Made by a program: the position numbers and the translations under genes | Part shown: positions 53,101 through 63,005 of the stretch, in pieces | Layout of the letters: each line of letters begins with the position of its first letter | Position numbering within the stretch: the stretch's first letter is position 1 | Notes under the pieces: model-generated | Seen by the model: only the letters and a program-made list of their open reading frames with translations | Told to the model about the DNA's origin: nothing | The model's database searches: none | Origin: Liolophura sinensis | Taxonomy: Eukaryota; Mollusca; Polyplacophora; Chitonida; Chitonidae | DNA: 64,000 bases | Direction of reading: 5' to 3' | NCBI RefSeq assembly: GCF_032854445.1 | Contig: NC_088295.1 | Span: 77,590,028-77,654,027, forward strand

Positions 53101-54904
53101 GTGCCTGCCTCAGCTGTGTGTATCGGGGGTCTGTCTCTCACCTTTTTACATTTTGTTTCTGTTCACTTGTGCGTTTTGGGTATCTATCTCACCTCTGTGT
53201 ATTGGGTATCTGCCTCATCTGTGTCTACTGGCTCTCTTTCTCACCTGTGTGTGTTGAGTGTCTGTCTGATCTGTGTGTCTTGAGAATATGTCTCACTTTT
53301 TACATTTTGTTTCTGTTCATTTGTGCGTATTGGGTGCCTATCTCAACTGTGTGTATCGGGGGTCTGTCTCTCACCTATATACATTTTGTTTCTGTTCACC
53401 TGTGCGTATTGGGTTCTGTCTCACCTCTGTGTATTGGGTGTCTGCCTCATCTGTGTCTACTGGCTCTCTTTCTCACCTGTGTGTGTTGAGTGTCTGTCTG
53501 ATCTGTGTGTCTTGAGAATCTGTCTCACCTTTTTACATTTTGTTTCTGTTCACTTGTGCGTTTTGGGTGCCTGTCTCAGCTGTGTGTATCGGGGGTCTGT
53601 CTCACTTGTGTGTATTGGGGGTCTGTCTCATTCGTGTGTATTGGGTGTCTATCTCATCTGTGTGTATTGGCTGTCTGTCTCACCTGTGTGTATTGGTTGT
53701 CTGTCTTACCTGTGTGTGTGTTGGTTGTCTTCCCACTTGTATGTATTGTCTGTCTATCTCACCTGTATGTATTGGGTCTCTGCCAGCTATAAGTGTACTC
53801 CGAGTACGAGTACAAATCGGCTGCACGTAGTAGTTGTTGAGAGCTTTCCCTTCCCTAAGTTGGAGTGGACTCCCAACCGTACAGCATGTACATGTATGAC
53901 ATCTTTCACTTGTTTAAGTTGTAGCGGTGTGACTGGTGATTAACCTTATCCTAGCCCTGCAGTAGGGACCAATGTACTTTCTCAAGTATCTGACCAACCT
54001 CCCCATGTTAGGTCAATTAAAAACTAGTCGTAAAAGGATTCCAAATGATTTTGAGTGTCCTGTAAATATTTCTGACCAGGTTTTATTTACATTAACCTCA
54101 CACAAAGGTCTTGTATTTAAATAATAACAACTCAACTTAGTGGTAACTTTTTACGAGCACAAATCAATGTTGATAAAATAATTACACATAAAATATAAGC
54201 CTAACAAATGAATCATGTATTCTTTGGTTGACAACACCGATGGTAACTACATGTGTTTACCTGGTATCTCCGTGGCCGAGTTGATTATCACGCCAGCTCT
54301 CTTCAAAATTATGGTAAAGCATGAAGTGAAAATGGTACCCCTGTATTTTACGCAGCGGCTGGATCTGTTTTTTGAAAATATGTCAAGCTCAAGCGCAGCG
54401 CAATAGCCCAGGAGCATCTCACCAATGTGGTCTCAGTGAGTTCAAGACCAGCTTATGGTGGGTTTCCTCTCCGCTTGAAGGTCTGCCAACAACCTGCCGA
54501 TCGTCATGGGTTATTAGTGGGCTCTGCCCGGTTCCACCCATCATAATGCTGGCCGTCGTCGTGAGTATTCTTGAGTACGGCGTAAAACACCAATGAAATA
54601 AATAAATAAATAAAGGAACAAATAAATAAATAAATAAATAAAACAGTTATATACCCAAACATAAGTTAAAATTCAGCAACCTGCCTTAATATACAAAATC
54701 AATTAGTGTAAATAAAACTATGTATTCATGACTTTTCTTTATGGACTTGCTGTGTGACATTAGGACCTGTACATTGAATTGTCTCACCAAGTCGTCTGCC
54801 GCGATTAGTATGATGTGTGGTCTGCTCGAGTTAGATAACGTCGACGATGGGAACAACAACATCACCGCCAAGCATATCCAGCATCCATGGTTTGGAACAA
54901 ACAT
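47158..54904 (-). CDS. Arylsulfatase B-like (N-acetylgalactosamine-4-sulfatase family) locus 2, exon 2 defective
   Basis: Exons: 1 at 54788-54904, 3 at 51534-51646, 4 at 50988-51098, 5 at 50344-50466, 6 at 49439-49571, 7 at 48974-49127, 8 at 47158-47860. They join in frame and carry family landmarks: [12 protein letters not shown] (metal-binding Asp pair), [74 protein letters not shown] and [17 protein letters not shown]. The family removes sulfate from glycosaminoglycans in lysosomes or outside the cell. The only exon 2 between exons 1 and 3 (53763-53878) is 41 bp short and has CTRTR for CxPxR. As assembled the gene therefore lacks its nucleophile. Exons 3-8 show no lesion, so misassembly or a haplotype swap is possible. 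Confidence 0.85.
48285..48475. repeat. 42-bp tandem repeat, 4 copies
   Basis: Unit TTAAAGCGGACCGTGGTTGC then TAGTGTACTACAAGAGGATC; copies start near 48303, 48345, 48387 and 48430. In intron 7 of sulfatase locus 2. Confidence 0.85.
48500..48975 (-). repeat. Degenerate repeats of the exon 7 donor region of sulfatase locus 2
   Basis: Plus-strand blocks of the form CAGTxTTAC...GACAGTCACACGAGGCATGGTTACC occur near 48604, 48775 and 48871. The real exon boundary (CAGTGTTAC|CTGAGGGGATAGTTACAGGC) lies at 48966-48990. AGATACAGGC follows in two of the copies. They look like old duplications of the exon end plus donor. Confidence 0.6.
49630..49746 (+). repeat. SINE (main family), 3' part
   Basis: GGTTTCCTCCCATCATAATG through ATTCTTGAGTACGGCGTAAA to an AAATAAATAAATAAAG tail. 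It is in intron 5 of sulfatase locus 2; a short reverse fragment lies at 49313-49343. Confidence 0.82.
50290..50385 (-). repeat. Two-copy duplication of the exon 5 end plus donor, sulfatase locus 2
   Basis: TACCTCTGAGGTATTATGAG followed by AGAGGAT at about 50301 copies TACCTCAGAGGTATTGTGAG followed by AGCGGAT at 50341. On the minus strand both read CACAATACCTCTGAG|GTA or its equivalent. The copy at 50344 is the exon end that fits the other loci; the other is intronic. Period about 40 bp. Confidence 0.8.
51715..52562 (-). repeat. 26-bp splice-donor minisatellite, locus 2 proximal array
   Basis: About 30 units of the same 26-bp family as 42890-43430. It lies immediately upstream (gene sense) of the intact exon 3 and is not attached to any exon 2. 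It probably marks the remains of an intron 2 whose exon 2 has been lost. Confidence 0.9.
52565..52665 (-). pseudogene. Extra, isolated copy of sulfatase exon 3
   Basis: Reads [23 protein letters not shown], homologous to exon 3 at 51534-51646 ([24 protein letters not shown]) and to the relic at about 42665. The 5' part of the exon is degraded (MSCS instead of QPYG) and no splice sites are evident. It lies between two minisatellite arrays, so it came with the segmental duplication. Confidence 0.7.
52820..53790 (-). repeat. 26-bp splice-donor minisatellite with higher-order repeat, locus 2 distal array
   Basis: About 35 units ending at the defective exon 2. Between 53040 and 53570 a higher-order period of about 230 bp is seen, marked by CACCTTTTTACATTTTGTTT at about 53070, 53293 and 53527 with extra copies between. 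A secondary amplification thus happened within the array. Confidence 0.9.
53763..53878 (-). pseudogene. Defective exon 2 of sulfatase locus 2
   Basis: Homologous to 43397-43553 but 116 instead of 157 bp. A deletion removes the WDD...HGPGIST part, leaving an in-frame stop after GWESTPT. The active-site motif reads CTRTR. As in locus 1, the acceptor position reads CTGTAC with no AG. It adjoins the 26-bp array at 52820-53790. Confidence 0.85.
54395..54640 (+). repeat. SINE (main family), nearly full length
   Basis: GCGCAGCGCAATAGCCCAGG head, B-box-like GTGAGTTCAAGACCAG, middle block ATAATGCTGGCC, tail CACCAATGAAATAAATAAAT. It is in intron 1 of sulfatase locus 2 and pairs with the copy at 44275. 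Confidence 0.85.
54788..54904 (-). CDS. Sulfatase locus 2 exon 1: signal peptide and first metal-binding motif
   Basis: ATG at 54904. [20 protein letters not shown] looks like a signal peptide, followed by [13 protein letters not shown], the start of the sulfatase fold with two adjacent aspartates. The donor TTG|GTGAGAC is in phase 0, matching exon 2 of the other loci. It is absent from the left duplicate. Confidence 0.85.
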
Positions 54905-54999
54905 TTTAACCTACCGAAACATGACATCAAATACAATGACAAGGATGAAAGTACAAACAAAATTATTCTGAGCTGATTTTGAGTATCAGAATGCCCAGC

Positions 55000-57298
55000 C
55001 CATTAAACTTTTCTTTTTTAATTAATTAGGCGTATACATGGATTAGCTCCTTGACGTGTGACCATTGACCTTATCACTTTTGAATAAATTTTAATTTGCC
55101 TGTGTATTCAGCATTTCTCCCTACTCACTTCTTTTGCATACGCAAGAAGCGCTGATCAGCTTTAAACAAAAGCCTAGGCCTACACAGAAAATGTGTTTTA
55201 CGAAAAAGGTTACGAGACTTACGAAGTTTTGTGAAGGTGACCTCTGATCTTTACCATGAAAGACATTTACGATTATCAATAAAATGCCCCTTAGGCTTCA
55301 CTCTGCACAATCGTGTTGCATGCATGTGCATTCTAACAAAAAAAAACACGTTACTCTGAACACAGTCTAGCTGCATGGCCACACATTTCCGCTCACGTGT
55401 TCACAAATTCAAAAATCTTGCAAATACAGTTCAATTCCTCACTGAATACTACATTTGGGGGAGAAAGCTAGGAAACCCGTCATTGCGTAATCTTACGAAG
55501 GGAATAATCAAAACAAAGCAGCGTACACGCATTAGTGTCCTCGACAAGACCCCATTAGTGAATTACTGATAGATAACACGATATAACTCGCAGGTTAGCA
55601 GGCTATGTATCAACATTGTTTATCTTTGAGAATAGAGGCCAGTGCTATCTGTATGTGAACGTTGACCTTGACTGTTGATTTCTGTATACTTCACTGAGCA
55701 ATACTCACAACAGTGATAAAACACCAGAATTACCGGGCTAGAAAGATTTTGGGTTTATTCAACCATCGATAATTTAACACTTCCATTCGTTTTAGAGTAT
55801 TACCCTGCACAAAAATCCACGAAAATGTCAGTATCAAGATGACGTGATTTCACCTTTGTTTTCAGTTTGAAGGCGGTACGTCCTTGGACCTTTAGGTAGC
55901 CTGATGCCGTTAAAGACGGCTTGTTATATACCGTGCAAAGCGCAGATCCCCAATAACTTGCCGAAAGTCGGTAAGTTATGCATTCCAGGTATTCCGGTGT
56001 CATCTACCACCAAAATAAATGATCGCCAGCCCAAAACTGCACAACTCTTGAACATTGCATTAAGCTACAATCAAACAAGGGCGTATCGCTGAAAGTTAAA
56101 TTAATCATGGTTAAAAAAAACAAAGAAAAAAAAACAACAACAAAGAAAACAATGATTTTTCTTCTTTTCCAATGGGAAATCGTTTTATGATACTGAGACC
56201 AAACCACGGGCGATGGTATCTCTGAAATGAAACAGCAGATTGCCCATTAAATTCTGGTTCGAGCGTTAACCTTCGGTAGAAGTACATAGCGTCGAAAATA
56301 CTTCCTCGTGTACATGATACGTGTACCCTGGGATTAAGATCTTAATCACAGATGTAAACCTAGTATCGACCAAAGAGGACGGTAGTGAATTTATTGCATT
56401 TTCTTGTGTATGACATCAAACATTAAAACGAAGGTGGGCGGTAGCACATACAGTTGACATATAATACACTGTATGCGCTTGTATTTTTGACATGCTCTGC
56501 ACGGATAGGGTACCGGTATGTTGTATGAACTTATCGTTACACGTGTCGCATTCACAGAATCTCTTACAATCATATTCTTCCCATTCGACATCCACGATGA
56601 GTCTTAAGAAAGTGACAATTTCAAAAAATAAGGGTTGGTAGCAAGATTGGATGAAACAGCAGATGGATTAACATTCCTGTTTACAGACATAAAAGTTCAG
56701 TTCAGACGCGAAACTTGTCGAATGACCAATTTGATTTAAGCAACTGGCTGTTACTGGTTGAATATACAGGTGTCCGTTTGACACTGGTCGTTTGGAAGCG
56801 TGCGGTTATTGGGATTTATTAGCTCTCTTACACTACGTGGCTTGGTACGTATTACAGCGAGAATGAATAAGAAGTAACAGTGAACTCTTTGAAACTGTTA
56901 ATACGATTCCTGAGGAGCAATTGCCCCCTATGCTTTAGCTCTCTACCCTCATGTATCTGGAGAAGAGCAGAGATTTTCTATTGGCGGTTTCATTGTAGGA
57001 TTATTGGTTGGTCACAAATATACAAAATCTTTATACTACTGCCAAATGTTATATAACATAGAACTCTCCTGTTTAAATTAATGCATTAAATGTCAATGCA
57101 TGAATCTGTATCTGTGATTGTTAGTTTCTTTGGATATCTAATTTATGCATTAAGCCTGAAACACAGTATACAACAGACATCAAACATATTCTGGATTGAT
57201 CGAGAGAAATTATCAATGCTATTTGACTACAGGGCTATGCCTATTACAACTGTTTGTCCTTCCACGGAACAAAAATAGATTTACATGACCACACAAAA
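55000..57298. other. Non-coding stretch upstream of sulfatase locus 2
   Basis: Most of 55450-56478 is the right segmental-duplication copy. The rest is unique AT-rich sequence with no supported exon on either strand. Any promoter of locus 2 should lie just above 54904, but no clear core element was recognised. Confidence 0.55.
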
Positions 57299-58839
57299 CT
57301 ATGCCTTAGTCCATCCACTGTACCCAGCCCCTTCATGGTAGAGCGGATTGGAGGCAGGGTCATTAGGCTTGTTCCTCAGCGGCACAGAAGTCAGTCTATG
57401 AGCCTCAAGTCTCTTCTCTAGCATCGTGATAATTTCTGGATTCTGTTCTGCCGGATTGTGATACTAACACGGGTCGCTTGGAATGTGGAATAGACACCGC
57501 AATTTCAGCGGCTGACAGGCTGTTGGCGTTCGCTGGGTTGTCTCCACACTCAACTTTCAGCGGGTTGCCTCCCATGTCATTTGCCGACCTTGCTGCGCTG
57601 CTCTCTTCTTCCGGTTCCACAAAATCGCCGCTAGAGTCGGGGTACAACCATACCAACTATCGTCTTTTCCGCTTGAAATGTCACCAGAAACCAGTTTGTA
57701 GTTCCCGTTCCGAATTAATGCGAACCCTCCAATTGAGTCTATGCTATGGAGAATCTCGTGTCGTATATTCGGGTCATTAGAACTGAGAGTATCCCACATG
57801 TGGTAACCATCAGTGTCCTGAAGTACTTCCGGGTCTCCACTGGCGACCCTGTAGACCGTGGGTAACCAATCCGCCACGTGCATCATGGATGATGAAATGT
57901 AGCCAGTGTTTTTCAGGGCCGGGCTGTATGCAAAACCCGTACCTCGGACAACACCTTCCCACATCGTGTTCTTAGTACCTCTGCAACCAGTACAGACAAT
58001 ACATCATGTTTTCGGTAAGAGGTTATAAGTGCTCGGTCTTTGTTCATTTTAAATTTTCTAGGTTTAAATGAAAATAAAAGATTGAGGTAAATCGCTTAGA
58101 ACTGAGCAGTCATTTAGGATTAAAACAAAAACATTATGAACATATAATATATGCAGAAGTACAGAATAAAGCAGCGACTTGTACTGTCCTGATTTGTGAT
58201 TCATCAAACGTGAGATAAACAAAAACTACCGATACTATTTTTTAGGCCTGTCAATTGGAACGATGACACAATAAGATGTAGATTAATGTAGGCCTTTTCT
58301 CTTTAAAAACTACAGTTGAGGTGAAACTTTGCGCACTTAACAACACAGGCAGATAGCTCCCAATTGTACCTTTCTCTTCAAAAAGAGTCTTTACGTGAAT
58401 CTTTAGCTAAGGCAACAGCTAAATAACAATTGTTACAGGTCATCTGGATTACGTGATGTGATATAGTTACATGTAGTTCTTTTACGTGATCTTTACATTT
58501 GGCACGTTACCTGAGAGGATAGTTACAGACAGCATTCCCATCATACCATTGGTTGGCCCTCCGTTGTCCGTGGTAAAAATGATCACAGATTTTTTCGTCA
58601 TTCCAGATTCTCGCAATACCCTAGTGATGTTGCCCACAGAATCGTCGAGTGACGACACAATGCCTGGAACAAAATAATATAAAAGTACATTTGTATCATT
58701 CTCTTTATGTTTTGATAGACATACTGGAAGTGTATATGAACAGTTGCAAATACATCGTGACAGAGATACAGATTTCTGGTTACATCATCAGTATTATTTT
58801 GTTATTTACTTTCCTTATCTCTTCTGATTGTCGTTTATT

Positions 58840-58975
58840 ACCATACTCATGAATTTTGCACTTATATGATTTTGATCTACTTTATGAGTAGAGAAATCCG
58901 GATTGCTCGGGGAAACATGGCCGTCCATCCAAAATGACAAGTTATTGGAGGGCAAGGTATTTTCCCACGCTTGAG
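58840..58975 (-). repeat. Third SINE-like family, reverse copy
   Basis: Shows CTCATGAATTTTGCACTTAT, then TGACAAGTTATTGGAG and TTTTCCCACGC. A related copy at 40525-40650 has CTCAAGAATTTTTCACTTAT, GGCAAGTTACTGGCAACTTT and CCCAC in the same order. Confidence 0.5.
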
Positions 58976-59404
58976 AGATATGCACACAATATTGATGGGA
59001 GATAAGTTGCTTTCAACGAATGTAAGACTGGACAAACGGTCAACGTCGACCACTGTCATCAAAGCCACAGGATCAATGAGAGACGGTTATCTAGAAATTC
59101 TCTGTTATGTTATAGAATCATGGAATAGAATCCTCCTCCATGATGTTAAGTTTATGGTTTAGGTGTCTGACATCTTATAATGTGGCCTGAATAAAAATGC
59201 CCAGAACCTAACAAGTCACTGCGCATAGTATTGTTCTGACCACTTGGAATGATAGCATTGCATGATTATGGTGGTTTATGTACGAATATCTAAGAGCAGG
59301 TAATAAGTCATTGCATGCAAGCATATTCTAACTGCTCTTCTTACCAGTTATATACGAATATCTAACTTAGCACCTTTTAAATCGCTTAAGGTGTTTAGCG
59401 ATCC

Positions 59405-59548
59405 AGCGTGGGGCAATGACCCAGGAGCTTCTCACCAATGCGGTCGCGGTGAGTTCAAGACCAGCTCATGCTGCTTTCCTCTCCAGCCGGTATGTTTGCG
59501 CAACCTGCGGATGGTCGTGGGTTTTGAGCGCGGTTTCCTCCCACCCAT
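59405..59548 (+). repeat. SINE (main family), 5' half
   Basis: GTGGGGCAATGACCCAGGAG, TCACCAATGCGGTCGCGGTG, AGTTCAAGACCAGC, then GCGGATGGTCGTGGGTTT; truncated before the tail. It lies where sulfatase locus 3 would be expected to have exon 6. Confidence 0.8.
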
Positions 59549-60835
59549 GTTATATTGGTAAGATATACGGTAAACACGTGGAAACATTTTGTGGCAAACC
59601 TGAGAAATGTTGTGAGACCGAATGATCTTTTCTGCCTCCGCTGTGAACTATATTTCGTGGAATGAATTTGTGGGATTGTTGTACAAATCTGTCGCATGTT
59701 GTTTGACAAAGCTATCAGCTGCTGTTATCAAAATGCAGGATGCAGATCTGTGTGGTTTGATTAGAACATGGAGATATTAGGGCAGAGACCTGTAAAAAAG
59801 TAGTAAAAGCTTCTAGGTTTCTGGTGACACACCTGAGAGAGATTGTGATGCATATAAGAAAAGATTTTGTTACGACAACCTGTTAATGGATATAATGGCG
59901 CATAATTGTGGAGCATTTATAGAATACAGGAGATATTTGTAACAAATCCTAGAGAGATTGTTTTAGATATTTGTTGAAAAGTCATAATCCTCATGTGAAG
60001 ATCAGTACCCGTAATGGCTGTCAAATCCATGATACAAGGGAGTGTACTCACGCCGGGAAAATCCCAGGTGCCACCACAGACGATAAAAGTGTACTGCCGT
60101 GTATATTGCACGTTTATAAAAGCCATTTGCATGGAGGACAAAATACTAAAGGTTTAAAGTAAGGTTTAGATATACAATACTTTATCATCATTATGTAATC
60201 TCCCCCACCCGATAAATTGTGAACGGGAGCAGGCCGTGATTAGTAGTGAAACATGTCGACCATTCAATCGGTATGAAACACGACGTGGGAGTTCAAACCT
60301 TGCATGTAACAGGAAATTGTTTAACAGGTCATGAGCCGTTTGCTCAGCCTACACTCGGTTAAGAAAGCCTGTCTTCCACTAATACGGGGTGTGTCTGTAC
60401 ACCTGGAAAAGTTTAAGAGTACCGGTTTCTTTCAACCATAAAAATGAACGGCAGCTTAGTGTGTTTAGAATTCTTGAATTTTGCCGTTAAATAAATAATG
60501 AAATATATAGTAAAAACAATGCCAGATTTAATGAAAATAATGATTCTAACAGGAGCACCTCAACTGAAAAAGTCACTTTATGGTCGTGCTATGTTTTTAT
60601 ACCTTGCCAACAATGTGTGAAGCATATCCGAGATTTCTCAAGTGTTCAGGCATGAGGTTTTTGTTTAAACCCAAACCGTAGGGTTGCGCAGATTGAATGA
60701 CACCATGTTGTAAACCTGACAATGGATAAAAATAAGTTCCAAACCTGGAAGAGGAAAACAATGTTAATTAAGGTAAGTGAGATCAAATGGCTTTGTTACG
60801 TGTTTTCAATTATATTTTGTTTTCCCCCAGTTTTG

Positions 60836-61140
60836 ACATTTCAACTTCTGGACATTTCTCCTATGGACTGTTCTCCTTGTAGACATTTCCCTTGACATAT
60901 ACTGTAAGATATCGGCTGCAGGATAAGGAAATATACACGTCCCCCATGTAACCGCTGCTGTTCAGTGGAAACGGGTATTTTCTCTGATGCAAGACAAAAG
61001 CCGTATGGAATTTATACCGGACTTCATGGTTGATTTGAACAACTAATTCCTCTCGCAGAATGTATACATTGCGTCGCAGACGGATCGCGGACATTCCCCC
61101 TATGGACAATGCCCCCATCGGACAATTCCCCCTAATATAT
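60836..61140. repeat. GGACATTTCCCC-TATGGACA type repeat cluster
   Basis: Blocks CTGGACATTTCTCCTATGGA (60848) and GGACATTCCCCCTATGGACA followed by ATGCCCCCATCGGACAATTC (61090-61130) recur inverted at 62613-62658 (AAATGTCCGAGGGGGAATTG, TCCATAGGGGGAAATGTC). They flank the fold-back element on both sides, so they may be the ends of a larger insertion. Confidence 0.5.
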
Positions 61141-61564
61141 ATACAGCTAAAACCAGGAAAAGAACACCAACATTTTTGATCTAATTTCATAAAATTCATT
61201 ACAAGTCTTTCACTGCGTATACCATGCAAGACATTTTTGCTCAACAACTTGACATTCATGGCAAATAAGATAGGCAAAACAATTTAATTTGCGTAACATA
61301 GTGTGTGTGATATATTACCATCATCTGCAGTGGCTGGTATGCTGCGATGATGAAGCAAATCTTTGTTTATAATTCCGTCCTGGTGAGGAGTGGTAGTATC
61401 CAGTCTTTCTCATAGTCACTCATCCCACTAACAGTAGAACTTTCATAAGACAATAAAATTAGCAATTATGTACAATCTTCACGATTCATGGATTAGTTTG
61501 ATAGATTAATGGGACAAAATGTGCTGTAAAACCCAATAACGGGAAGAAATTACATTTACTATAG

Positions 61565-62430
61565 TCTATTTCTTTTAGAGAGTCGCCTATATTCACCTGT
61601 CTGTATAGTCAATCAATCATACTAGCTACTAAAATTGCTAAAAATAGTGACGCGTAACAGCACCAGCTTTACACATGGGTATACTGGGAGTTCATATTCT
61701 TGCAAAGAAAGTCAAATTAGAAAACTTTTTCTAATTCATAATGGTAAATTCCATAAGCTTAGTTTCGACACCAAGAATTCATTGCCTCGGGTGACATAAC
61801 TATTTAAAAAAAAACAAGTGGCATGTAGGGGATTGGGTGTGGAGAGTAATTTGTTTTACAATAGGTGGCGCCAACATGCGGTAAGAATAAACTCCACGCA
61901 ATAACACAGCCTACACGACACTCCCAGCGAAAAGACTACATTGTTGTTTATAACAGAATTTCCTAACATCGAGCTCTAAAACCATGCTGTCGTGAGAACA
62001 GATAAAATCACATTCATTTATTGAGGTTATATTATACTAAAACGTGTAAACAATTTCAAATATGGCAGAGGCAGAAACAGAGTTTATAGTAAGATCGCCG
62101 GCAGTTTAGGAAACTGGTGACGCCCTCCGACAAAACATGTTGAACTCCGCCCAATATCCAGCATGCCACTGGTTTTTGAATAATTATGGCGTCACCCGAG
62201 GCAACAGGTTCTTGCCATCAAAACGGGGCTTATGGACTTCAACATTATGAAAAAGTTAGAAAAAGTTTTCTAACTTCATTTTCCATGCAATGCGGTGAAC
62301 TTGAAACATATCAATGTGTAGAGTTTGTGTTGTTACGTGTCACTTATCACAGGCAATTTTGGTGGCGAGTATGACTGATTTTACAGGCATCTGAAAATAG
62401 GCGACTCTCGAAAAGAAATAGGCAGTAGCT
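61565..62430. mobile_element. Fold-back (long inverted repeat) element
   Basis: The arm at 61565-61835 matches the reverse complement of 62145-62430 in order. It pairs TATTTCTTTTAGAGAGTCGC with a partner at about 62400-62425, TTAGAAAACTTTTTCTAA with a partner at about 62255-62275, and CCTCGGGTGACATAA with GGCGTCACCCGAGG at 62189-62202. The central loop is about 300 bp. No transposase ORF is visible. It lies in intron 2 of sulfatase locus 3. Confidence 0.7.
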
Positions 62431-62714
62431 GTGACGGCCACCGCTTTTGGTATCGGTTTAGAAAAAAACCGAAACACTGTATGCTGCTGCCTTTACAGAA
62501 ACATGAGCCATTTGGAATTTTACATAACGGAGTGGGCTGAAATGGACAATACAAATAACAATATAAATGTACAGATAAAATACACTTCATATTCTATTGA
62601 ATAAAACACATAAGAGGAAATGTCCGAGGGGGAATTGTCCATAGGGGGAAATGTCGAAGATCTCTCTGTTGCATTCTTTAGTCCCATTTGCGAAATTTAT
62701 ACCATCAAATCAGG

Positions 62715-63005
62715 TGTCTGTCTTGTCTATGTTTATTAGGTGTCTGTCTCATCTGTGTGCTTTGAATGTCTGTCTCACCTGTGCGTATTGGGTGTGTGTC
62801 TCACGTGAGTGTATTGAGTGTGTTTCAAACCTAATGTCTTTCTGTCCTGTGTGTATGGGATGTCTGTCTCACCTGTGTGAATTCGGTGTCTGTCTCACCT
62901 GTGTGTATATTGGGTGTCTGTCTCACCTGTGTGTATATTGGGTGTCTGTCTCACCTGACTGTATTGGGTGTCTTTCTCACCTGTATGTATTGGGTGTCTC
63001 CCGGT
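62715..63005 (-). repeat. 26-bp splice-donor minisatellite at sulfatase locus 3
   Basis: About 10 units, some of 28 bp (CTGTCTCACCTGTGTGTATA then TTGGGTGT), adjoining exon 2 at 62981. On the minus strand each repeats CACCCAATACACACAG|GTGAGACAGA, as in loci 1 and 2. Outer units near 62715-62850 are degenerate. Confidence 0.9.

Larger units (their letters stand above)
52566..56478. repeat. Segmental duplication, right copy
   Basis: Pairs with 42665-45560. Beyond the sulfatase parts it shares CCGTGCAAAGC, AGTCGGTAAGTT, CAATCAAACAAGGGCGTAT, CGTGTACATG and the AAGGTGGGCGGTAG(C/T)AC end block. It keeps exon 1; the left copy does not. Confidence 0.88.

Noticed and set aside
51737-53943. Further plus-strand open frames over the 51.7-53.9 kb arrays
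   Set aside because: Same minisatellite artefact: overlapping frames all read similar VSPVCIG repeats, with no start context or splice sites.
54215-54406. Plus-strand ORF conserved between both duplicates ([17 protein letters not shown], also at 43882)
   Set aside because: Conservation is explained by the segmental duplication. There is no splice context or known domain, and the two frames end differently.
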